The translations under genes and the position numbers were made by a program. Shown here piece by piece: positions 57,081 to 64,000 of a DNA stretch of 64,000 nucleotides (position 1 is its first letter; each line of letters opens with the position of its first letter). This stretch comes from Actinoalloteichus fjordicus. Its GTDB lineage: Bacteria > Actinomycetota > Actinomycetes > Mycobacteriales > Pseudonocardiaceae. The stretch is taken from NCBI RefSeq assembly GCF_001941625.1, contig NZ_CP016076.1, positions 4,800,249-4,864,248 of the forward strand. The letters run 5' to 3'. The notes under the pieces were generated by a model. It had not been told where the DNA came from. It did not search any database and saw nothing but the letters and a program-made list of their open reading frames with translations.

Positions 57081-59174
57081 TCACTGCACTGCGGTCAGGA
57101 ATCGGCTGGGTGTCCCGGTCCAGGAGACGTAAAGCTGTTCGCGTGCTCGGGTACAGGCCACGAACAACAGGCATCGTTCGCGCTGAAGGTCATGCCGGTG
57201 CGCGACCTCGTCTTCGGACTCGGGAGTGACGGCGGGCTGGAGAGGCATCTGTTGATCACGAACGCCGACGACCGCGACGCAGCGAAACTCCAGGCCCTTC
57301 ATCCGGTGCATCGTTCCCACGGAGACCGCGTCCGGGGCGGGCGGTGTCTTCCTGTCGAGCAGTCGGACCGGGACGCCCGCCGTCGCGAGCGAGTCACGAA
57401 CGCCCTCGCCTGCAAGCTTCGACCTGGTGGCGATGCCGATCTCCTCGGGTTTCACACCCGCCGCGTGCCACTCCTCGATGACCGAGCAGAGCTCGGCCAG
57501 CTCGACGGTGCGAGAGGAGTGGCCCGCGAGAACCGGCATAGCGCCGTGCACCTGCGAGCGATAGCCTGCGATCGTCTCCAGGCCGTCGTCCATGTCGTCG
57601 ATGCGCTCGCCACGCAGCATCCCCAGGCTCCAGGCGAGGATCTCGGCAGTCGTCCGGTAGTTCACCGTCAGCCGCGTGGAGCGTCCCGTGATCTGCACGC
57701 CGAGCTCGCGCAGGGTGACCCGGTGTTGATAGATCCGCTGATGGGTGTCACCGGCGATGAACAGGTCGTTCGAGGCGACCGGCACCGCCGCGCGCAGCAG
57801 TCGCCACTGCATCGGGTTCAGGTCTTGGGCCTCGTCGACGATCACGTGACGGTAGGGCTTGTCGGCGCGCCCGGCGAGGATCGCGGCCGCCGCCGCGCAC
57901 ACCGTCTCGTAGGTGTGCACCCGGCGGCGGCGGAGCTCCTCGGTGAACTCGTGCATCGCCTGCCAGACCAGCGCCTTCTGGATGTTCCCCAGCTTGCGCC
58001 CCCTGCCGTCTCGCTTGGCGCGGAGGTAGCCCTGCGCGTCGAGCACCTGTTGGCCCAGGACGACCTGTCGCCACTCCTCGGCGAGGAAGGCCTCGGAGAA
58101 CGGCAACGACAGCGTGGTGATCACGTCTCGCCACAGGTTCTGCTGCTCCTGCGCGTCGATCATCGTCGGCCTGCCATGGGTCTCGGCGAAGATCCGATGG
58201 GCCAGGCTGTCGATGGTCTGCACGTCGACGTGACTCTCGCGCGGTCCCAGATCCGGCAGCTGCCGAAGTCCCTCCTGAAGCGAGTCGGTCAGCGTCGAGG
58301 TGAAGGTGGTGACCAGCACGCGCCCGACGCCGCCTGCGGCCAGGTGGTGAGCGCGGTGCAGGGCGACGACGGTCTTGCCGGTGCCAGGCCCGCCGGTCAC
58401 CCGCGCCGATCCGCTGAAAGAGCCGTAGGCCATCCGATGCTGCGTGGGGTGCAGGTAGATCCGCCAGTGCGCGAGCGACTCCTGGAAGACCTTCATCAGT
58501 TCATCGGGGCCGTTGACGAGGACCAGCCGGTCCCCGCCGCGTTCCACGGCAGCCACGACATCGTCGGTGTCGTAAGGCTCCGCCGTCGCGACGGCGCCGA
58601 GTTCGGTCCAGACGCTCTCCACCGTCATCCCGGCGGCCAGTCCGTAGAGGACCTCCCACTGCCGCTCGGGCAGGAAGGCCTTCGAGGCCTCCAGAGTCAG
58701 CACGTCGGTGAGGGTCCTGGCGAAGGCCAGTGTCTGGTCGTCGATGCCGAGCCTGCCGAGATCCGCGTCGTTGACCTGGGCAAAGAGCCGCTCGGGACGG
58801 CGCTCCGCCATCCTGCTCAACTCGGGATAGGTGGCGTCGATGGCAGCGACGTCGCGCAGCTCGATCGAACCGGTCGCCGAGTTGACGCTCGCCCGGTGCC
58901 GGACGGCCCACGTGTACGCGTCATCGTGCGGGAGCACCCGGAGCAACGTGTAGAGGTCACCCCGTTCCGGAGCGAGCACCACACCGCGCCAGAACAGGTC
59001 GATCCTGATGGTGTGCATTCGACGATCCCGAGCGTTGCCCACCCGCTCCAGATGCCTGCCGGTGTGCGTCGCCTGCCGGAACCGATCGAGGACCTCGATC
59101 ACCTTGGTCTGCACCGAGCGTTCCAACCGGGCGTATTCCTGCATGAAGTCGGCGTGGATGGCCAGCCGTGCCAT
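57081..59174 (-). CDS. UvrD-like SF1 helicase with N-terminal RelE/ParE-like domain
   Basis: A 697-aa fusion. Residues 1-94 look like a RelE/ParE toxin fold: LAIHADFMQEYARLERSVQTKVIEVLDRF, an Arg-rich strand MHTIRIDLFWRGVVL, and the closing LLRVLPHDDAYTWAVRHR. The helicase has Walker A GGPGTGKT (261-268), Walker B DEAQD (447-451), motif III GDTHQRIY (475-482), NYRTT (505-509), motif V VGTMHRMKGLEF and motif VI FVACTRAREQLY. A middle segment (100-240) resembles the accessory domain of this helicase group. Its ATG shares one base with the kinase stop (TGATG), so expression is coupled. It likely senses or processes foreign DNA within the island. Confidence 0.9.
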   Translation of the reverse strand: MARLAIHADFMQEYARLERSVQTKVIEVLDRFRQATHTGRHLERVGNARDRRMHTIRIDLFWRGVVLAPERGDLYTLLRVLPHDDAYTWAVRHRASVNSATGSIELRDVAAIDATYPELSRMAERRPERLFAQVNDADLGRLGIDDQTLAFARTLTDVLTLEASKAFLPERQWEVLYGLAAGMTVESVWTELGAVATAEPYDTDDVVAAVERGGDRLVLVNGPDELMKVFQESLAHWRIYLHPTQHRMAYGSFSGSARVTGGPGTGKTVVALHRAHHLAAGGVGRVLVTTFTSTLTDSLQEGLRQLPDLGPRESHVDVQTIDSLAHRIFAETHGRPTMIDAQEQQNLWRDVITTLSLPFSEAFLAEEWRQVVLGQQVLDAQGYLRAKRDGRGRKLGNIQKALVWQAMHEFTEELRRRRVHTYETVCAAAAAILAGRADKPYRHVIVDEAQDLNPMQWRLLRAAVPVASNDLFIAGDTHQRIYQHRVTLRELGVQITGRSTRLTVNYRTTAEILAWSLGMLRGERIDDMDDGLETIAGYRSQVHGAMPVLAGHSSRTVELAELCSVIEEWHAAGVKPEEIGIATRSKLAGEGVRDSLATAGVPVRLLDRKTPPAPDAVSVGTMHRMKGLEFRCVAVVGVRDQQMPLQPAVTPESEDEVAHRHDLQRERCLLFVACTRAREQLYVSWTGTPSRFLTAVQ

Positions 59175-60817
59175 CAAGAGTCCCTTCGTGAGGTGGTGTC
59201 GTCGGCGTCCGGCTGCGGCATCAGCAGCCTGCGGGCCCGCGCGACCTCGGGGTGACCCGCCCCGTGAATACGGACGAGGTCGGAGAGCAGCGTTCGGAAG
59301 GTGGCCCGTGCCGCCTCCTCCCGGCCCGCGCCGCGCTGGAGGAGTCCGAGCTGTCGGCGGAGATCCAGCGGCCGGGGGTCGTCCGGCTGGAGTTCGGCTC
59401 TCTCTCGGACGAGCAGTTCCGTCAGGCGATGCATCGCGGCGTCCAACTCGCCGACGAGGCCGAGGCAGACTGCCTCGCGGCGCAGACACTCCAGGGCGTC
59501 GTCGAGCCTGCCGCCCACCCGATCGAACTGCTCCGCCAGCTCGCGGTATCCGGGAGCGGCTCCCCGATAGTCGCTGCTCGCGAACAACTCGGTGACGGCG
59601 GCCAGCTTGTCGTCGAGATTCTCTCTCGATTCGACGACCGGCGTCGGGCGCTCCGGTCGCGGCGGGTCGCTCTCCGTCGAGCCCCACGAGGTATCCCCCG
59701 CAAGATGAGGGTTCTCGATCCAGGAGCGCGGGTAGGCACCCGACGTGTCCCGGCCGCGCGTGCCCGAGGGGTCCGACACCTCCGACGCCCGCATCGCCCG
59801 CCCGACATCGGTTTTTCGGACCGGCGACGCCGTTGACGCGTCCTCCTGCTTCTCGGCGCGGTGCACCGAAGTGGAATCTGACGACTCCTTCGGCGGAAAA
59901 ACCCGGCTGAGAACCCTGGCGTACATTCGGACGTGGTTGGGCAGGACCGGGGGATTCACCATGCCGGGGAGCTCGGTGAGATCGGTGACGAACGGCAGGA
60001 GCCGACCGAAGACCGCCTCGGCATCCGGCGGCCGATCCGCGGGAGACTTGGCCAGGAGATGACGCACCAGCTGATCGAGTTCCGGGGGAACATCGGCACG
60101 GAGTTCCCCGGTGGGCATGGGTTCCTCACGCAGGTGTCGCTCCATCACGCTGAAGTTGGAGCCGCCCGCGAAGACCTGCCGCCCGGTGAGCATTTCGTGC
60201 AGCGTGCAGCCTAAGGAGTACAGATCGCTGCGCGGGCTGCTCTTGTTGTCCTGCACCTGCTCGGGAGCCATGTACGCCGGGGTGCCCAACGGCTGGCCCG
60301 TGCGAGTGATCCTGGACTGCTCGGGTAGGTCCATCGCCACCGCGAGTCCGAAGTCGAGCACCAGGACGGTCCCGTCCGGGGTGAGCATGAGATTGCCGGG
60401 CTTGAGATCGCGGTGCACCAAGGAGGTCTGGTGCGCGGCCGACAACACCGCACAGGTCTGCGCTGCGACGGCGGCGGCCCAGCCGATGGGAAGCGGCTCG
60501 TGTTCGACGATCAGATCGGCCACCGTCACGCCGCGCACGCGCTGCATGACCAGGTACGGACGCGCACCGTCCGTACCCACGTCGTAGACGGCGGGGACGC
60601 CCGGATGCTCCAGCCGAGCCGCCATCCGCGACTCGCGGGTGAACCGCCGGATCAGCTCCTCGTCCGGCTCCCCATCGGGGAACCGGATGAACTTGACCGC
60701 GACGTCCCGTTCCAGTCGAGTGTCACGCCCGAAATAGACCTCCCCCATGCCCCCTTTGCCTATCGGGTGCCGGTCCAGCACATATCGGCCGTCGCCGATC
60801 ACTCGCCGCCCTGCCAC
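59174..60817 (-). CDS. Soluble Hanks-type Ser/Thr protein kinase with C-terminal TPR-like region
   Basis: A 547-aa kinase without membrane helix. The catalytic domain (11-275) has the glycine loop GKGGMGEV (20-27), Lys42, HRDLKPGN (135-142), DFG (155-157) and APE (AYMAPEQ). A linker of about 110 residues rich in Ser/Pro/Arg follows. The C-terminal region (about 415-540) consists of paired helices with tetratricopeptide-like periodicity (YRELAEQFDRVGGRLDDALECLRREAVCLGLVGELDAAMHRL). It starts at GTG 60817 with GGGGAGG, 30 nt after the methylase gene. Kinases occur in Pgl and Stk2-type antiphage systems; here the neighbours suggest a signalling role in the same operon. Confidence 0.93.
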   Translation of the reverse strand: MAGRRVIGDGRYVLDRHPIGKGGMGEVYFGRDTRLERDVAVKFIRFPDGEPDEELIRRFTRESRMAARLEHPGVPAVYDVGTDGARPYLVMQRVRGVTVADLIVEHEPLPIGWAAAVAAQTCAVLSAAHQTSLVHRDLKPGNLMLTPDGTVLVLDFGLAVAMDLPEQSRITRTGQPLGTPAYMAPEQVQDNKSSPRSDLYSLGCTLHEMLTGRQVFAGGSNFSVMERHLREEPMPTGELRADVPPELDQLVRHLLAKSPADRPPDAEAVFGRLLPFVTDLTELPGMVNPPVLPNHVRMYARVLSRVFPPKESSDSTSVHRAEKQEDASTASPVRKTDVGRAMRASEVSDPSGTRGRDTSGAYPRSWIENPHLAGDTSWGSTESDPPRPERPTPVVESRENLDDKLAAVTELFASSDYRGAAPGYRELAEQFDRVGGRLDDALECLRREAVCLGLVGELDAAMHRLTELLVRERAELQPDDPRPLDLRRQLGLLQRGAGREEAARATFRTLLSDLVRIHGAGHPEVARARRLLMPQPDADDTTSRRDS

Positions 60818-60847
60818 GGCCTCCCCTGTTCCTGTCGTCCGTGAGCC

Positions 60848-62878
60848 TCACCGGGCGGACCGGAGAGTGCCGTCGGCAAGTCCGGTGAACCCCCGTCGCA
60901 CCAATGACTCGCCCAGCCTTGCAGTCTGACGCAAGGCATCCTCGAATGCCGTCATCCGATCGAATGCTTTTCCATACTGTTGCTGTTCCTGCAACGATAT
61001 CCGGGGAATCGGCGTGCGCCGGACCTCCGGCCTGCTTCCCGTCGTCCCGGCCCGGCCTCCTACGGTGTTAGCAGCGAACCGCAGGTGGGCAGCGAGAAAA
61101 CCCGGAACGATTCGATCCTGATTCGCCCGGAACAGCAGTAGTCGCGGGCCGAGAGCGGCTCCGGCCTCGACTGCCAGCCGAACGAGCGGTTCCCTGGGGA
61201 TCATCGGGACGATCACGTCGCCGGGCTGGATGAGGACGGTGTCGCCCGTCTGTTCGCAGTGCCCCGACGGTGCCGTCCCCCTGTTGAGGTCGTCGAGAGT
61301 CAGGACGGGCAGGCTGCCTGTGTCGGTCGGCATTCTCGTCGGGGCTTGGAACATCGTGATCAGCCCCGATCTCACGAGCTCGCCGACCGTGGTCATCGCG
61401 CGCTCCGCGGTATCCGAGTGGACGTCGAGATCGGGAAGAGCATCGGTGAGTCGGCCGAGGGCGGCGCGCAACTCTGCGACCACCGGAGTGAAGCTCGCGG
61501 CGACGGCGGTGTCCGGTTCGACGGGCAGCCACCGGGTCGGGGTCAGATCCACCACGTCGTCGAGCAGGTCGATGATCCGGACGGCCCGACAGGACTCCGG
61601 CAGATCCGCCGCCGGATCTTCGGCGAAGGCCTGCCAGGCCTGTTCCGCGTCCTGGGACCGGCCGACCATCAGCACATGGGACGGCGTGGTCGACTCCGTC
61701 CCCTTCCGGAACACCCACAGGTCCGGTTCCGTGGCAGTTCCGTCGGCCGACATTCCGAGTTCGGCAGAGCTGATCACCGCGCGGAGCACTCCGGCGCGAA
61801 GCAGGTTTCCTCGAATCCGCCTGCCCGATCGACGATCCGCCACCGCGCCTGGCATGGCGGCGACCACGATCCCGGCTGAATCGACGTGTGCGAGGCAGTG
61901 CTGCACCCAGGCGAGCTCCGACTCACCTCGGGGAGGTTGACCGTACTCCCAGCGCAGATCGCCGACGAGTTCGTCGTATCCCCAGCTGCGTTCGTTGAAC
62001 GGCGGGTTGACGACCACCGCGTCCGCCCGTCGGTCACCGTGGGCGTCGGCGCGAAGTGCGTCGCCGACGACGATGTCTGGTGCCGCGCCCCGCAGCAGAA
62101 GCCGGATGCGAGCGAGCGTCGCCACGACGTCGTCCGGCTCCTGACCGAGAATCTCACGCGCCCCACAGTCATACGCGGTGAGCAACAGGGTGCCGGTTCC
62201 GCAGGAGGGGTCCAGCACGGTGCCGCCGTCGATTCCGGCCACTCGGACCATCAGCTCTGCCAGTTCGGGACTGGTGTAGACGGCACGGCGGGCGTGCGCG
62301 TCGCGATGTCGTTCGTAGAGGAAGTCGAAGGCAGCGACATGGCCTTCGCTCTCGACCAGTTCGACGAGAGTCCGCAGCACATCCTCCTGCGGTCCCTGCC
62401 AGAGCGCTCGCACCGTCTCCGACAGCTCGGGTGCATCGGCCAACACCGCGTCGAGCAGACCGACTTCGTCCGTCGGTCGCCAGGTGTGACCGGCTCGTTG
62501 GTGAAAAACCAGGAAGGCACCGAGCGAGGCCACGAACGCCCCGAGCCGAAGATCGTCGGCGGCGCCGCGCACTCGAGGCCAGAGCTGTTCCCGCAACGGG
62601 ACCTCGAAGTTCTTCCCGTGTCGTCTCAACCAGTTCTCGACGTCGGCCAGCGCGTACAACGGGCTCGCCGCGCTGCCGCCGACCGCATCGGGGAAGTCGT
62701 CGAACCGCCGTCGCCAGTTGCTCACCGCAGCCTTGCCCACCCCTGCCAGCCGGGCGATGTCGCCTGCGGCGACGGTGGCGGCCTCCGGCGGCGGGGCCCC
62801 CGCATCGCCGGGCCCGACAGCGGGTTCCGACGAGTCGCCCGCCGGATGTCGGCGCCTGGGCGAGATGTCCTCGGTCAT
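60848..62878 (-). CDS. N6-adenine DNA methyltransferase fused to HTH and specificity (TRD) domain
   Basis: A 676-aa type I-like HsdM/HsdS fusion. A MerR/phage-type HTH lies at 37-85 (DIARLAGVGKAAVSNWRRRF and YALADVENWLRRHG). The helical HsdM N-domain follows. SAM motif I is VLDPSCGTGTLL (221-232), and catalytic motif IV is NPPF (291-294), diagnostic of N6-adenine transfer. From about 520 there is an HsdS-like target-recognition half (LPVLTLDDLNRGTAPSG; GDVIVPMIPRE; RTPIPRISLQEQQQYGKAFDRM). ATG 62878 overlaps the stop of the PLD gene (ATGA). It would mark host DNA as self for the DISARM-like genes. No HsdR is in the window. Confidence 0.92.
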   Translation of the reverse strand: MTEDISPRRRHPAGDSSEPAVGPGDAGAPPPEAATVAAGDIARLAGVGKAAVSNWRRRFDDFPDAVGGSAASPLYALADVENWLRRHGKNFEVPLREQLWPRVRGAADDLRLGAFVASLGAFLVFHQRAGHTWRPTDEVGLLDAVLADAPELSETVRALWQGPQEDVLRTLVELVESEGHVAAFDFLYERHRDAHARRAVYTSPELAELMVRVAGIDGGTVLDPSCGTGTLLLTAYDCGAREILGQEPDDVVATLARIRLLLRGAAPDIVVGDALRADAHGDRRADAVVVNPPFNERSWGYDELVGDLRWEYGQPPRGESELAWVQHCLAHVDSAGIVVAAMPGAVADRRSGRRIRGNLLRAGVLRAVISSAELGMSADGTATEPDLWVFRKGTESTTPSHVLMVGRSQDAEQAWQAFAEDPAADLPESCRAVRIIDLLDDVVDLTPTRWLPVEPDTAVAASFTPVVAELRAALGRLTDALPDLDVHSDTAERAMTTVGELVRSGLITMFQAPTRMPTDTGSLPVLTLDDLNRGTAPSGHCEQTGDTVLIQPGDVIVPMIPREPLVRLAVEAGAALGPRLLLFRANQDRIVPGFLAAHLRFAANTVGGRAGTTGSRPEVRRTPIPRISLQEQQQYGKAFDRMTAFEDALRQTARLGESLVRRGFTGLADGTLRSAR

Positions 62879-63651
62879 GTGCTCACTCCGGTCTCCAACC
62901 GGGTCAAGACCCCGTTGGCCTGCAACTCGGCGATGTGCTCTGCGGCCCTTCTCGGCGGGGTGCCACCCCGGACGACTAAACCTGCTTCGATGTTCCCGGC
63001 CGCCCCGGAGTGGGTGAGGTTGGCACTGGAGAGCAGCAGTATCCGCCGATCGGCGATGACGATCTTGGCGTGCATCTTCGCCCGTCGATCTGGTCGCAGG
63101 CCGCTCGGCCAGTGCCAGAGTCGCGCGGTGGGCACGGCGGCGAAGGCCGCCGCAGGCTCGTCCCCGCCGAGGGCGCCGCCCGCCCCCCGCAGAGTCTCGA
63201 CGACGACGGCGATCCGCACCCCGCGCCCGGCGGCTGCGGTCAACGCGGCGATCGCGGGCGGATAGGCCTTGGCCGAGTAGGTGACCAGCACGAGTTCGGC
63301 CTCCGCCTCGTCGATCACCTCGACGAGAGCCTGCGCGGTGGCCCGGACCGGGACGGAGTGCGTGGTGGGCCCGCTCCACACCGACTCGACTCGCATCAGA
63401 TCAGCCTGCTGCACACAGCCTGCCGCCACGCCACGCAGATAGGCGGCGGCCTCGACGTCCGGCACCGCGTCGGCGGTCTGCGCGGCCAGCACCGCGCGGG
63501 CCGCCTCGGCGAAACCCGGCACCGGGACGAGCCCCGGCAACGCCGCCCGGGGGCCGCCCTCGCGAATTCCGGCCGCCAGCGACCGCAGCCGGACCGCGCC
63601 GAGTTCGCTCGCGGCGGCGGCCACGGCGCGTTCGAAGCGTTCGGCGGTCAC
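62875..63651 (-). CDS. drmC: Phospholipase D-fold nuclease, DrmC-like
   Basis: A 258-aa protein with one HKD motif (His194-x-Lys196-x4-Asp201 in MHAKIVIADRRILLLSSANLTHSGAAGNIEAGL) and the paired strand/helix LVLVTYSAKAYPPAIAALTAAAGRGVRIAVVVE. Single-HKD proteins of this size directly after a DUF1998 gene are DrmC, a DISARM core component whose exact role is not settled and whose loss is tolerated in one studied system. GTG 63651 overlaps the DUF1998 stop (GTGA), and its own stop overlaps the methylase (ATGA). Confidence 0.88.
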   Translation of the reverse strand: MTAERFERAVAAAASELGAVRLRSLAAGIREGGPRAALPGLVPVPGFAEAARAVLAAQTADAVPDVEAAAYLRGVAAGCVQQADLMRVESVWSGPTTHSVPVRATAQALVEVIDEAEAELVLVTYSAKAYPPAIAALTAAAGRGVRIAVVVETLRGAGGALGGDEPAAAFAAVPTARLWHWPSGLRPDRRAKMHAKIVIADRRILLLSSANLTHSGAAGNIEAGLVVRGGTPPRRAAEHIAELQANGVLTRLETGVST

Positions 63652-64000
63652 GGCAGCTCGGTGAACAGCGCGAGCCTCGGATCGTCGATCGGCACGACGA
63701 AGCGGCGGTCGAGGAATCGATTGCCCCGCTCACACGTCGTCTCGGAGACGAACAGGCAGACGTGGCAGGCGGCGCCGTGCAGGAAGTCGGCCGGGGCGTG
63801 CGGCAGCCGCTCCGCGCACAACGGATCGGAGGAGCAGTGCACGGCCTCGGCCAGCGCCCGCCGGGTCAGCCGGACGAGCTGATCCGGCTCGGCCAGTGCG
63901 GACAGCCCGCCGAGGGTGCCCTCGGCGTCGGGGACGGCGGTGTAGATCAGGATGCCCGCACGCGGGTCGTCACCCCCCGAACTGGCGTAGATCCGTTCCG
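63648..64000 (-). CDS. drmB: DUF1998-containing protein, DrmB-like, C-terminal end (cut by window edge)
   Basis: The last 117 residues are visible; the frame is open to the window end and the start lies beyond. The stretch AGILIYTAVPDAEGTLGGL, then the Cys-rich CSSDPLC, HGAACHVCLFVSETTCERGN and the closing RFLDRRF are the signature of the DUF1998 (MZB) zinc-binding domain, placed at the C-terminus of DrmB in DISARM. Five or more Cys are available for zinc. The stop overlaps the DrmC-like gene by GTGA. The expected DISARM helicase DrmA should lie upstream, outside the window. Confidence 0.87.
   Translation of the reverse strand, partial: ERIYASSGGDDPRAGILIYTAVPDAEGTLGGLSALAEPDQLVRLTRRALAEAVHCSSDPLCAERLPHAPADFLHGAACHVCLFVSETTCERGNRFLDRRFVVPIDDPRLALFTELP

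Overview
The window is GC-rich (about 70%), codon usage is strongly biased to G/C in third positions, GTG starts are common, and many coupled genes overlap by ATGA or GTGA. With IdeR/DtxR-type iron boxes, Tat and lipoprotein signals, giant secreted S8 peptidases and many TetR/GntR/LysR regulators, this points to a filamentous actinomycete chromosome. A pseudonocardial genus is my guess; nothing in the sequence fixes it. I found no rRNA, tRNA, CRISPR array or prophage. Both ends cut a gene: a cytochrome P450 at the left and a DUF1998 (DrmB-like) gene at the right.

Region 1 (1-15.2 kb): the P450 tail, two FecCD-type siderophore permeases reading left, and a divergent siderophore-binding lipoprotein. 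The roughly 0.6 kb between them holds two iron boxes and a 164-bp MITE-like element. Then come a secreted sialidase, an SDR/TetR divergent pair sharing a palindromic operator, an MFS exporter with repeated dyads upstream, a beta-phosphoglucomutase/GH65 phosphorylase pair, and an APH-fold kinase. Region 2 (15.2-29.3 kb): a Tat-exported GH78 rhamnosidase, a FrnE-like DsbA protein, a small Cys-pair ORF, a DEDDh exonuclease with a probable leaderless start, an AraC/VOC pair beside a VOC remnant, an AlaDH/PNT-fold enzyme like N5-(carboxyethyl)ornithine synthase, CspA with a perfect terminator, a TetR/GAP-family membrane protein pair, and GntR next to ACC deaminase.

Region 3 (29.7-53.1 kb) is bracketed by two paralogous giant S8 peptidases; the second has its signal peptide in a different frame from the mature protein, broken at a G6 run. 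Between them lie an iron-box-controlled siderophore-interacting reductase, an F420-reductase-like protein, superoxide dismutase, and a catabolic block: LysR, an alpha/beta hydrolase with His at the nucleophile position, quinone reductase, flavin reductase, HpaB-type monooxygenase, RidA, DUF1028, then a TRAP transporter whose operon encodes an arylmalonate-decarboxylase-like protein. The layout suggests uptake and oxygenase-initiated breakdown of an unknown, possibly nitrogen-containing ring compound. An M15 peptidase and a secreted Ca2+-type phospholipase C follow.

Region 4 (54.8-64 kb and beyond) is one tight leftward operon that reads as an antiphage island: DUF1998 (drmB-like) - PLD (drmC-like) - HTH/N6-adenine methylase/TRD fusion - Ser/Thr kinase - RelE-like/UvrD helicase fusion - DUF262/HNH fusion. 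The first genes match the DISARM core; the kinase, toxin-like helicase and GmrSD-like nuclease are not part of the DISARM types I know. This is the strongest candidate for an undescribed system in the window.
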